NCBI RefSeq assembly: GCF_900108855.1
Contig: NZ_FNXY01000006.1
Coordinates: 1-64,000 of the forward strand
DNA length: 64,000 nt
Reading direction: 5' to 3'
Source of the DNA: Dyadobacter koreensis
Lineage (GTDB): Bacteria > Bacteroidota > Bacteroidia > Cytophagales > Spirosomataceae
Shown: in pieces, positions 53,204 to 62,022 of the stretch
How positions within the stretch are numbered: position 1 is the first letter of the stretch
Layout of the letters: each line of letters opens with the position of its first letter
Position numbers and translations under genes: made by a program
Notes under the pieces: model-generated
The model's input: only the letters and a program-made list of their open reading frames with translations
What the model was told of the DNA's origin: nothing
The model's database searches: none

Positions 53204-53652
53204 CTTTCAATCTGAACTAATTGCTTCACTATTTTTTGGATCTTACAATATGTAAATCGATACAGGTGTAATTCCCTCATTTACTTTACAACCGAATAGA
53301 ATCTACCAGCGGTATGCCGGTAATTCCACGCTTTGTTGTTTTTCCACTATTCAGAAAGGGTATTGGGTCAAATTTGTAAGGTAATAAAGTGTAAATATGA
53401 GCACTATGGTGTTTACCTTTTTCTCTTTCTGTAATGTTTTTCGTTGTCTTGGAAGGAAATCAATAGTGCTTCGCTAGGATCAAGCTGAACATTGACCGAG
53501 GATTACATATATTTGGTGACGCCAGTTTAACTTGTTTATAATTAACAAATTATCGGCGTTCTTGGTTTGAATATCTGCGTATGAAAACTTCTTCAGAGAT
53601 AAGTTTCCAAATTAATTTTAGAAACTTAATGCGAGCACAGAAGTTTTGTAGA
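53204..53652 (+). other. gene-poor region between convergent genes
   Basis: I recognise no gene in these 449 bases between the sigma partner and the DUF4198 gene. No strong terminator is visible. The 73-codon plus frame at 53581-53802 is antisense to the DUF4198 gene. Confidence 0.4.
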
Positions 53653-54456
53653 TCAGTAAAAACCAAACGTGTAACTTCCCCAGAAGCTCTGCCAGTCGGC
53701 TTCCTTACTATTGCCGTTTGGAATCATGTGAACCGTACTGATCATCCATTTGCCGGTTTGGTCAATAGGAAATTCAACATGGCCTGTATTATCACTTCTT
53801 AATTTTTCATGCGTTGTTTTGCCATCAACCATATGCCAGGCCAATACCAATGCATTGGTAAGAGGCTTATCGTCAAAAAGGACTTGGAAAGTAATAGGGC
53901 CTTTTGATTTTTGATCGTAAGGATTTTTTGCCGGTATAATTTCAAGTCGCATACCCGTATTGATCGCAAATGAATTATCCGTTTTACTTCCTGCCTGCAC
54001 AAGTGTTTTGACACATCGTTGGTACAATTCTCTTCCTGCTTTTAACGTGTCCCTGTTTTGTAAGCGCAGTTTGCCGATACGGTCCAGACCTTCTGTGCGA
54101 AGATATTCATTGAACTGTAAAGCTTCAAGTTTAATGAATTTGCTGGTATTGTTAAATGCTAAAAGATGACTGCCTTCCGTCTCAAATGAGATGCTGATGC
54201 TACTCAGACTATCTCCGAAAACTTTGTTTCGAACATCAGTTTTCCGGCCATTACCGTAATGATCCAGTTTCGAAATTTTATATTTGTGTCCGTTTGAATG
54301 TTCTCCCTGGTAATCTTCCCCTACCATCAAATCAATTCGGATTTTTTCATTTTTTTTTACCCAGAACCTGATAGGTTCTAACCAGAATTCATGTGCAAAG
54401 GATAGTGTGCCTGCCAACAATAAACCACCTAAAAGTATTGATTTTTTAATTTTCAT
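53653..54456 (-). CDS. DUF4198 domain protein (periplasmic, metal-linked)
   Basis: A 267-residue protein with a signal peptide (LLGGLLLAGTLSFA) followed by HEFWLEPIRFWVKK, the start of the DUF4198/CbiK-like family. The body contains INTGMRLEIIPAKNPYD and, later, VLFDDKPLTNALVLAWHM, the strand pattern of that family. Members are associated with nickel or other metal uptake and often lie next to TonB-dependent receptors. It is divergent from such an operon at 54683. Confidence 0.85.
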   Translation of the reverse strand: MKIKKSILLGGLLLAGTLSFAHEFWLEPIRFWVKKNEKIRIDLMVGEDYQGEHSNGHKYKISKLDHYGNGRKTDVRNKVFGDSLSSISISFETEGSHLLAFNNTSKFIKLEALQFNEYLRTEGLDRIGKLRLQNRDTLKAGRELYQRCVKTLVQAGSKTDNSFAINTGMRLEIIPAKNPYDQKSKGPITFQVLFDDKPLTNALVLAWHMVDGKTTHEKLRSDNTGHVEFPIDQTGKWMISTVHMIPNGNSKEADWQSFWGSYTFGFY

Positions 54457-54662
54457 AATGTAATCCGCATGAGTTGAGATACGAGACTTTCGTTTTTTGA
54501 ATTAAGAATAACTTTCCCTGAAACGCTGCAAAATTCAAGATTTAGAAACAGAAAACAAGGGATAATGACACTGATGATGTCAAAAAAGTGTGTTTAAGTG
54601 TGAAATTTTGCCTTTTGGATTAATCTTTTGGTTTGCTATGTTAAGCTAACGCAATCCGTTAT

Positions 54663-54670
54663 TATATTTG
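54663..54670 (+). promoter_or_regulatory. -7 promoter element upstream of the Cys-motif gene
   Basis: TATATTTG fits TAnnTTTG exactly. A clear -33 TTTG at the right distance is missing. It would start RNA near 54677 and makes the ATG at 54683 the likely start rather than the upstream TTG. Confidence 0.45.
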
Positions 54671-54682
54671 CGGCTGAATACG

Positions 54683-55060
54683 ATGCGTACGACTATAATT
54701 TACATATGGCTTATTACGACAATTCTGCCGACGTTTAGTCAGTGGGGCACCATTGCATATTATCAAGTCAACAAAGCGTATATCACGCGGGTACTTTGCG
54801 AGAATCGTGATAAACCGCAGCTTCATTGCGATGGCAAATGTTATTTGGCCAAAAAACTTAAAGAGCAAGAGGAAAAGCAAGATCAAAGAACCAGCGAACG
54901 GATTCAAGGCATTCCCGTGCTGCAGCTATTCGCTTCACCACTCGCTACATTTGAGTTTCTGTCCAGGCCACTTTTACAATCCTCCGGTGGTAGTTTTCCG
55001 TATCACCTCGCAACTTATCAGGCTCCCTTTTCAATCCTGGTTCCGCCTCCCTGTTTGTAG
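54683..55060 (+). CDS. small Cys-motif membrane protein of an uptake operon
   Basis: A 125-residue protein starting MRTTIIYIWLITTILPTFSQ, an N-terminal membrane or signal helix. The middle holds CENRDKPQLHCDGKCYLAKK, then LKEQEEK. The C-x(10)-C-x-G-K-C-Y-L-A pattern recurs in small Bacteroidota proteins encoded just before TonB-dependent receptors. The three cysteines could bind iron or copper. The gene begins the uptake set ahead of the receptor at 55200. Confidence 0.75.
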   Translation: MRTTIIYIWLITTILPTFSQWGTIAYYQVNKAYITRVLCENRDKPQLHCDGKCYLAKKLKEQEEKQDQRTSERIQGIPVLQLFASPLATFEFLSRPLLQSSGGSFPYHLATYQAPFSILVPPPCL

Positions 55061-55199
55061 TTTTTTTTCCCTTTTTTCATACAGCCTATAACCTGTTGAA
55101 CGTAAAGTTTCGATAGGGGAAATGCTTTTTTTACATCAAGACCTATTATCGCTCTCTTTCCAAATCCGGAATGAGCTGATTTCTAATTGCATTATTCGA

Positions 55200-57569
55200 A
55201 TGAAGATCAAATATTTATTTTTGCTTTTTTTTATTTTCCCGATTTGTCTCGGCTCCTATGCCCAATCCGGTTTTGGAATGCTCAGTGGCCGGATTGTCAA
55301 CGCGGATCAGCAGCCGGTAACCGGTGCGTCTGTTTCACTGGAAAAGACAAAACTTGGAACTGTAACTGCTAGTGACGGCCAGTTCAGCTTGAAAGGGATA
55401 ACGCCCGGATCATACATTATTTCAATTTCCAACGTAGGATATACCGCATTTAGCCAAAACATCCTGATATCGAAAGGAAAAAATCCTTTTCTGGACTTAC
55501 AGCTTTCCGAAAGTAAGCAGCAGCTTGATGAAGTTGTTGTTAGTACAACAAAAAACCGCTATCAGGTGCTTACGTCCAGTGCATCCACGCGAACAGGAAC
55601 TCCTTTGCTTTCTACGCCGCAATCGGTACAGGTCATGTCTTCACAGGTTCTGCGTGACCGCCAGGCATTTACTCTTAATGAGATTGCCGGCTCCTTTACG
55701 GGCATGAAAGCAAACAATGGAAATGGGAATTTTCAGATACGTGGTTTCAGTGCCTATTCGCCCAATGACGCCAGTTTTTTGTTGTATAATGGAATTCGTG
55801 GTAATTTATTTTTATGGAGCCAGCAGCCGTTACTTTACAATATAGAATCAGTGGAATTGCTCCGGGGTCCTTCGGGAGCGTTGTTCAGTGAGGGTTCTCC
55901 TGGTGGCGTGATCAATTTTGTGACAAAAAAACCGTTACAAGAACGACAGGCCAGTGTGGATCTTTCTCTGGGTAGCTGGGGTTTTGGGCGTGCCTCTGTG
56001 GATTTTACTGGTCCGGTTTCTAGTCAGAAAAAGCTTCTTTACCGGGCCATTATAGGATTTGACCGGACCGAAAGTTTTCGAGATTATCAGAAAAAGAAAA
56101 ACTTGTTTTTGGCTCCTTCGCTAACATACCTTATCAGTAAAAATACCTCATTAAATCTTGAATTAAATTATGCCTATCAGAAAGCTGTTCAGCAGTATGA
56201 TAATGGGAGTTACATTTATACAAGAACTGACGGTACATTCGACTTCCAGCGTTACCCTAACAATCTGACAATTCAGAGTCCGACTGATTATGGTAAAACA
56301 CATAATGCATCCGCCACCCTGACTTTTGAGCATCAGATTAATAATCAGCTTAAGCTTACGGTTGTTGAGCGGGCAGTCCGAAATGTGCTGGATTTCACGG
56401 ACCATATTCCAGTGGGAAGGATCCGCAATGACTCTATCAGCCGTGGATTTCAGGATTGGGAGACCGACCGTTTCAGTCTTCAGACTACTGCTTTTGCTAC
56501 TTATACCACAAAGACAGGGCCTCTGGGACATCAAATCGTTGCTGGCGCAGATTATAACCGTTACGGTTGGACTCAAAATGATTATCAGTATAAACCCTCA
56601 ACTCGGATTTCAATTCTAAACCCGGATTATTCCGGCAGTATACCTGATGCCTCTGTACCCTCGGACGAATCTGACGACAACAAGCGTGTGACGAATCTTA
56701 TTGGTGCATATATTCAGGATCAGGTTAGTGTTGGCAGTAAATTTAAAGTTTTGCTCTCATTGCGCCACGACAGATACGATGGTAAGGAGACTCCTTTGTC
56801 GGACAGAGATAATAAACAAGGTGACGAGCTTCAGGCATCAGGCTGGATTCCAAGAGTTGGGCTGGTATATCTACCGGTAAGAAATGTCTCGGTTTATGGC
56901 ACTTACCTAAAATCCTTTAATCCCCAAACCTCTAACAATGTGCTGTCCGGTGGCCCGTTTCCAACCCGGAAAGCGACGCAGTACGAAGTAGGTTCGAAGG
57001 CAGAATTATTCAGTAGCCGTCTGTCGGCCACTTTGTCGATTTATCAGATTAATTATGCCAACATTCTTACGGCAGCTCCAACAGAGGAAAACTCTCATCG
57101 CCAGGCAGCGATCGATGGCACCCGCAGCAGGGGCGGAGAATTTTCAGTTGTTGGTAACCTGAATAATGTTAGTCTGATAGCTGGTTATGCTTTTAACGAA
57201 CATGAACTTGTAAGTACCAGTACATACGGTAAAAAGGGCGATCGCTTTGCCAACGCTCCCAAACATCAAGTCAATTTTTGGGGTAAATATTCTCTTCCTT
57301 TCCGGGGTCTTAAAGGCCTGGGAATTGCTGCCGGAATTCGATATGTTAGCGATCAGGTCGGCTTGCTCACCAATCAAAACTTTATTTTTCCTTCTTATAC
57401 AGTTATGGATGCCGCACTTTCGTATCAGCGAGGCAGGTATCAATTGCAAATTAATGCGTATAACCTTGCAAATAAGCACTATTTCACCGGAAGTCGGTCT
57501 GGTGTGACGCTGGCCGGGTTGGGTGATCCGTTGAATGTAAGGGTAGGGTTAAGATATCAGCTTTGGTAG
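55200..57569 (+). CDS. TonB-dependent siderophore-type receptor
   Basis: A 789-residue outer-membrane receptor. I chose the start at 55200 (MKIKYLFLLFFIFPICLGSY), a proper signal; a frame extends to 55122. A carboxypeptidase-like domain (GMLSGRIVNADQQPVTGASV) precedes the plug: STPQSVQVMSSQVLRDRQAF, NFQIRGFSAYSPND, SVELLRGPSGALFSEGSPGG, VINFVTKKPL. The LRGPSGALFSEGSPGGVINF form is that of siderophore receptors, and the barrel ends VGLRYQLW. With the PepSY reductase downstream it should take up an iron complex. Confidence 0.93.
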   Translation: MKIKYLFLLFFIFPICLGSYAQSGFGMLSGRIVNADQQPVTGASVSLEKTKLGTVTASDGQFSLKGITPGSYIISISNVGYTAFSQNILISKGKNPFLDLQLSESKQQLDEVVVSTTKNRYQVLTSSASTRTGTPLLSTPQSVQVMSSQVLRDRQAFTLNEIAGSFTGMKANNGNGNFQIRGFSAYSPNDASFLLYNGIRGNLFLWSQQPLLYNIESVELLRGPSGALFSEGSPGGVINFVTKKPLQERQASVDLSLGSWGFGRASVDFTGPVSSQKKLLYRAIIGFDRTESFRDYQKKKNLFLAPSLTYLISKNTSLNLELNYAYQKAVQQYDNGSYIYTRTDGTFDFQRYPNNLTIQSPTDYGKTHNASATLTFEHQINNQLKLTVVERAVRNVLDFTDHIPVGRIRNDSISRGFQDWETDRFSLQTTAFATYTTKTGPLGHQIVAGADYNRYGWTQNDYQYKPSTRISILNPDYSGSIPDASVPSDESDDNKRVTNLIGAYIQDQVSVGSKFKVLLSLRHDRYDGKETPLSDRDNKQGDELQASGWIPRVGLVYLPVRNVSVYGTYLKSFNPQTSNNVLSGGPFPTRKATQYEVGSKAELFSSRLSATLSIYQINYANILTAAPTEENSHRQAAIDGTRSRGGEFSVVGNLNNVSLIAGYAFNEHELVSTSTYGKKGDRFANAPKHQVNFWGKYSLPFRGLKGLGIAAGIRYVSDQVGLLTNQNFIFPSYTVMDAALSYQRGRYQLQINAYNLANKHYFTGSRSGVTLAGLGDPLNVRVGLRYQLW

Positions 57570-57593
57570 TACTGGCTTGAATGATCAGACCTT

Positions 57594-58694
57594 ATGAAAA
57601 AAGTACCTTTGGCACGAACAATTTTTAAGCTTCACAGCTGGCTTGGTTTAGTGACCGGCATCTTTCTTATTTTACTTGGATTAAGTGGCTCCGTTCTGGT
57701 TTTCAGAACGGAGCTCGATCATTTCTTTAACAGGAAATTGCTTCATGGGTTACCGACCGGGGATTCCGGCAAGGATCAGGTATTAAAGCGGTGTTATGAA
57801 CGTATCACAAACAGCTATCCGAATTTGGATGGTATCGCCTGGGTCAATCCGGATGCAGGACCTGGGGATGCGTATAATTTTAGAATTTACTTCAACGATA
57901 CACATCTGCTGACCTATGACCTGGCATTAATTTCATTTGATCCTGCTACCGGTAAAATACTTCGGGAGGGGCCTGCCAGTGATTTTACACCCAGTTTTAT
58001 CGAATGGCTTTTTCAATTTCATTTTAGTTTTCAACTGGGGATTCCCGGCGCCGCGTTGACGGCAATTTTTGGTATTACCATGTTGCTGTCACTTTTAACG
58101 GGTGCGGTTGTATACCGGAAAATGCTGCTGAAAGTACTGACATTTCAGATAAAATTTAATACAAAAAACTGGCGGACAATCAGTTCGGACCTGCACCGGA
58201 CGATTGGTGTTTGGTCTTTGCTCTTGAACTCAGTTATTTTTTTCACTGGGTTCTGGATGAATCTTTTTGCTTTTAAAGAGAAGACATGGAAAAATGAGTT
58301 GGTTGCTACGAAGCCCAATACAAAAATATTGATCTCACCAGATCGCATGTATCGTCAGGCCCTTTTGACTATGCCGGAACTGGAACCTACGTATGTGTAT
58401 TTACCAACACAACCTGAACGCAAATTTGAAGTCAGGGGCTACGAAAAAGGCCAGTGGAAATTATGGGGTAGCGGCAATTCAGTGCGTGTTAATCAGCAGA
58501 CTGGCGAAATCATCCAGGTTATAAGGATAGTTGACAAACCTTTTTGGGAGCGCGTCGAGGCAACTTTTTTTCCATTACACGTGGGAAATTACGGAGGCAT
58601 TATAGTCAAGATTCTTTATGTTATTATCGGTCTCACGCCAGGATTGCTGTCTGTGACGGGTTTTTTACTCTGGTGGCGTAGGGTTAAAAAATAA
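57594..58694 (+). CDS. PepSY-associated TM protein (putative siderophore-iron reductase)
   Basis: A 366-residue inner-membrane protein with four TM segments. It begins KLHSWLGLVTGIFLILLGLS and SGSVLVFRTELDHFF, with a His-rich helix pair that likely binds heme. A PepSY region lies after TM1, and DLHRTIGVWSLLLNSVIFFT carries another His. The last TM is GLTPGLLSVTGFLLWWRR. It follows the receptor by 24 bases, as in other iron loci where it releases iron by reduction in the periplasm. Confidence 0.92.
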   Translation: MKKVPLARTIFKLHSWLGLVTGIFLILLGLSGSVLVFRTELDHFFNRKLLHGLPTGDSGKDQVLKRCYERITNSYPNLDGIAWVNPDAGPGDAYNFRIYFNDTHLLTYDLALISFDPATGKILREGPASDFTPSFIEWLFQFHFSFQLGIPGAALTAIFGITMLLSLLTGAVVYRKMLLKVLTFQIKFNTKNWRTISSDLHRTIGVWSLLLNSVIFFTGFWMNLFAFKEKTWKNELVATKPNTKILISPDRMYRQALLTMPELEPTYVYLPTQPERKFEVRGYEKGQWKLWGSGNSVRVNQQTGEIIQVIRIVDKPFWERVEATFFPLHVGNYGGIIVKILYVIIGLTPGLLSVTGFLLWWRRVKK

Positions 58695-58868
58695 CAACTG
58701 CAGCAAATTGATATAACATCCCCGCTTTGATAATTTGGATGCCTCAGTATTTGTGATTGTCTGTTTTAACGTTAATTGAGATATATAAAGGTTTTATTGC
58801 CCCGCGGGCGGATAGTTTTTGTGTATGGCAGATTTTTTGTAGAGGATTTGTAAATTAATTTTCACAAA

Positions 58869-59699
58869 ATGAACAATCTGCCAATCTCCGTATTAACAAT
58901 CGCCAAATCGAGGAATGAGGCTCTGCGTAACTTAGTTCTCGGTCTGGAAATGTCTGAGAGATATCCGGCTGAGCTGATAATTGTCAATATGAACGAACCT
59001 GCGAGCGAGCTCATCTCGGAAAACTTTCAGGTTCGTTCTTTTCGGTTCGATGCTGAGGAAAAGCTGCCACTTGCCGCAGCGCGGAATTTCGCAACTGTTC
59101 AGGCGACTTTTCCAGTAATGATTTTTCTTGACGTCGATTGCATTCCCTCTTCAAATCTGACAGGTAAATATTTTGATGCTTGTCAAGAAAGTGATCATCT
59201 TTGGATAGGACCTGTGAGATATCTTACAAAAGGAGCAACTCTGGGACACGATTTTTTGCATAAAATGCGTGAAATGAGCTCACCAGATCCGGTAAGAGGC
59301 GATTTGCGCGATGTGAATTACGCACTTTTCTGGTCGCTTAATTTCGCTTGCAGTAAGAAAATCTATGATCATATTGGCGGCTTCGACACACGATTTACGG
59401 GTTATGGAGCAGAAGACACAGATTTTGGATTTAGCGCTAGAAAAAAGTCAGTTCCGCTGAGTGTAGTCGACGCTGTTGCTTATCATCAGTATCATGCAAG
59501 TTATGATCCGCCTCTAAATCACTTCAGAGATATTCTTGCAAATGCCAGAACCTTTTTCGACAAATGGAAAACTTGGCCTATGGAAGGTTGGCTGCGAAAA
59601 TTTGAAATTGCCGGCCTGATAGAACTGGAAAATGATGAAGTGAGGATTTTACGTGAACCCGAAGAAATGGAAATCATCGCTGCCATGAAATCACAGTAA
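58869..59699 (+). CDS. family 2 glycosyltransferase
   Basis: A 276-residue GT-A glycosyltransferase: ISVLTIAKSRNEALRNLVLG opening, the DxD metal motif in MIFLDVDCIP (about 95-104), and the acceptor-side GFDTRFTGYGAEDTDFGFSA, as in galactosyltransferase-like GT2 proteins. It adds a sugar to a cell-surface glycan, likely in the cytosol. It converges on another glycosyltransferase gene and overlaps its end by nine bases. Confidence 0.9.
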   Translation: MNNLPISVLTIAKSRNEALRNLVLGLEMSERYPAELIIVNMNEPASELISENFQVRSFRFDAEEKLPLAAARNFATVQATFPVMIFLDVDCIPSSNLTGKYFDACQESDHLWIGPVRYLTKGATLGHDFLHKMREMSSPDPVRGDLRDVNYALFWSLNFACSKKIYDHIGGFDTRFTGYGAEDTDFGFSARKKSVPLSVVDAVAYHQYHASYDPPLNHFRDILANARTFFDKWKTWPMEGWLRKFEIAGLIELENDEVRILREPEEMEIIAAMKSQ

Positions 59700-60764
59700 A
59701 TGTTCAGGGAAATTATTTTGCCAGACTTTATGTAATTGCAAAGCAATATCCGATAATGCCGATTTGCTGATTACGCCTTTCCAGCAATCCGAAGGCAGAT
59801 TTTCAGCACTTTCGATTGTCTTTTTCCAGTCGAGATTCTCTAAATTTTCTGCCTGGACGACAATGGCAAAACCATTTTGTCTCAATAGTTCTGCTTTACG
59901 AAGTTGCTCCTGAAACGGACGATCTTCCGGTATGCAGATAAACTTTTTTTCAAGGTCGGCCATTTCCATTACCGTGTTATGTCCGGCATTCCCGACAACG
60001 ACACCACACTGATAAATCACAGATGCCGGATTTTGGATCTGACCATGAAGTAATACATTAGGCGCTGAGATTAGCTCTGAGTCTGCTATTTTACCTATGA
60101 CTGAAATTGTCCTGTCAGGGCATTGTGCTGCCAGAGCACTTATAATCCTGCCGTCTAATGAAGTGCCACCTGTGCCAACAATGACACCAATCTCCCTATA
60201 ATCCTTTTCCTTTGAAAATTTTGCATGCCCTGAATATTTAGAAAACCCACCTGAGAAAAATGTTTTTTTTGTTACCCATTCATGGCATGATGAGTCAATC
60301 AACCGCTCCGGTGACGGTGCAATCAGCAATTGTGCGCATTCATACGCGCGTAGGTGAGGATCGTCATCTCGGTCGCCATTCTGGCGCATCACTACCGTGG
60401 GGGTACCGCCCAGCGTGGCTAATATTGTCACCTCGACAGATACGTCAACAACCAGTATGACAGGAAACAATTTGAGCAGTGAAGCTGAAATCACCGCGGT
60501 GCGCCTGGCAACCTTTTCAATGTTAATTGGGACGTAATGCAAAAAGCCTAACCGTAACAGGGAAGAAAAAGTATCTTCTGGTCCCGCCACATCGCCTGGC
60601 AAGTGTATGCATTCGAAGTCCTCTGGAATAATATCAGCAAACCGTTTGAGGTCACTTCCAAGGAAAGTAACCCTTGCGTCTTTTAGCTGTGATGCAATCG
60701 CAAGAGCCCTCATGAAGTGCCCCGAGCCGTGATGATGAATGTAAAAAGCAAAATTAGCTGACAT
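59691..60764 (-). CDS. MurG-like glycosyltransferase (GT-B, GT28-type)
   Basis: A 357-residue transferase. I use the start at 60764 (MSANFAFYIHHHGSGHFMRA), since a longer frame runs into the preceding gene. The N-terminal GSGHFMRALAIASQL and the C-terminal VVGNAGHNTVMEMADLEKKF resemble glycosyltransferase family 28 C-terminal sugar-nucleotide sites. It overlaps the end of the upstream gene by 11 bases and so is translated with it. The target may be an exported glycolipid. Confidence 0.85.
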   Translation of the reverse strand: MSANFAFYIHHHGSGHFMRALAIASQLKDARVTFLGSDLKRFADIIPEDFECIHLPGDVAGPEDTFSSLLRLGFLHYVPINIEKVARRTAVISASLLKLFPVILVVDVSVEVTILATLGGTPTVVMRQNGDRDDDPHLRAYECAQLLIAPSPERLIDSSCHEWVTKKTFFSGGFSKYSGHAKFSKEKDYREIGVIVGTGGTSLDGRIISALAAQCPDRTISVIGKIADSELISAPNVLLHGQIQNPASVIYQCGVVVGNAGHNTVMEMADLEKKFICIPEDRPFQEQLRKAELLRQNGFAIVVQAENLENLDWKKTIESAENLPSDCWKGVISKSALSDIALQLHKVWQNNFPEHLL

Positions 60765-61851
60765 TTTCTTTGATCTTCGTTCTGGTTGCCTCAAAAGCTT
60801 TTTTTATAAATAATGCCTCATATGCGTCGACCATTTTTTCGACATCAAAAAGACGCTCTGCGCGGCTGCGGCATTCGTAACGATCCAATTTTTCTGCCTG
60901 TAAAATACAGTCAGCCAATTCCTGTACATCGTTGCCGCTACATAGCTTACCGGTAAGCCCATCGAGCAGATTTGGCAAGGCTCCTTTGGAGATACCTGCT
61001 ACCGGCGTCCCGCATGCCAATGATTCAGCAACTACAAGCCCGAATGGCTCATTCCAGCACGGAGTGATCAAAGAAACTATTGCGTTACCGATCAGTCCGT
61101 TCAGCTTTTTATGATCACAGACCCCGAGCAATTCAATGGAATCGTCAAGACGTGGCAGTATCTGGGTTTCATAATAATATTGATCGCTTATTGCACCTGC
61201 AACCTTTAATTTTTTTCCGGCAAGTTTGGCTGCCTCAATGGCGAGGTGAAGACCCTTGTCCGGATGTATCCGGCCAAACCACATTACATAACCGCCATCA
61301 TTCTCAGGGTAGAATTTCCAGGCGGCCAGATCGACGCCGTTAAGTATCACTTCGCAATTTGGTGCGTAATCTTTCCAGTTTTCAGCGTTGGTCTGAGAAA
61401 CGGATACATATTTAATTCGTCCGGAATTCTGTTCGAGTCGTATGGCATTTTTCAGCTCAAAGATCGGTGGGGTATGCAGCACTGTAACCATTGGAGCCTT
61501 AACGAGTTCAGACATCATGATGGGAACATAATTAAGGCTATTGTTGAAAATCACATCCAGCTCATCTTTATCTATATCCTGCATCATTTCCACATAAGCG
61601 TGATGTGTAGAAATATATTCCGTACTTAACTGGTGAGATGTGAACTGTGAAGATGTAATAGGGTGATAATCTTCCGCACAGAGTATCGGCCTAACGTTAA
61701 GAATGGGGTCCGATCCTGCGCAGGCGTATAAGAGCACATCATGTCCGCGTGAGAGTAACCGCTGACAAATATCATAGGTGAAAGCCTCCAATCCGCCCAT
61801 GAAGGGTTTAGATATTGGATACTTAAGGTGAGCAATTATACCAATTTTCAT
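60754..61851 (-). CDS. family 4 glycosyltransferase
   Basis: A 365-residue GT-B transferase. KIGIIAHLKYPISKPFMGGL and EAFTYDICQRLLSRGHDVLL are the usual N-terminal donor-free fold. The C-terminal EPFGLVVAESLACGTPVAGI carries the E-x7-E motif that binds the nucleotide sugar, and VMWFGRIHPDKGLHLAIEAA is also typical. It leads the pair with the GT28-like gene. Products are probably surface glycans. Confidence 0.93.
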   Translation of the reverse strand: MKIGIIAHLKYPISKPFMGGLEAFTYDICQRLLSRGHDVLLYACAGSDPILNVRPILCAEDYHPITSSQFTSHQLSTEYISTHHAYVEMMQDIDKDELDVIFNNSLNYVPIMMSELVKAPMVTVLHTPPIFELKNAIRLEQNSGRIKYVSVSQTNAENWKDYAPNCEVILNGVDLAAWKFYPENDGGYVMWFGRIHPDKGLHLAIEAAKLAGKKLKVAGAISDQYYYETQILPRLDDSIELLGVCDHKKLNGLIGNAIVSLITPCWNEPFGLVVAESLACGTPVAGISKGALPNLLDGLTGKLCSGNDVQELADCILQAEKLDRYECRSRAERLFDVEKMVDAYEALFIKKAFEATRTKIKENVS

Positions 61852-62022
61852 GTCGCTTACAGTAAAGTTTGATGATGAGTATATGCGGATATGGTGTAAT
61901 TAGATACGGATGTATTTTGACCGCGTCGTACCTATATAGAAAATCGTGCCGACGATAAATGTTTTCCTGATCGGCTGGTACGAAATTTAAACTTACCTTT
62001 CTTTACTTAAAATGAAAGCATC

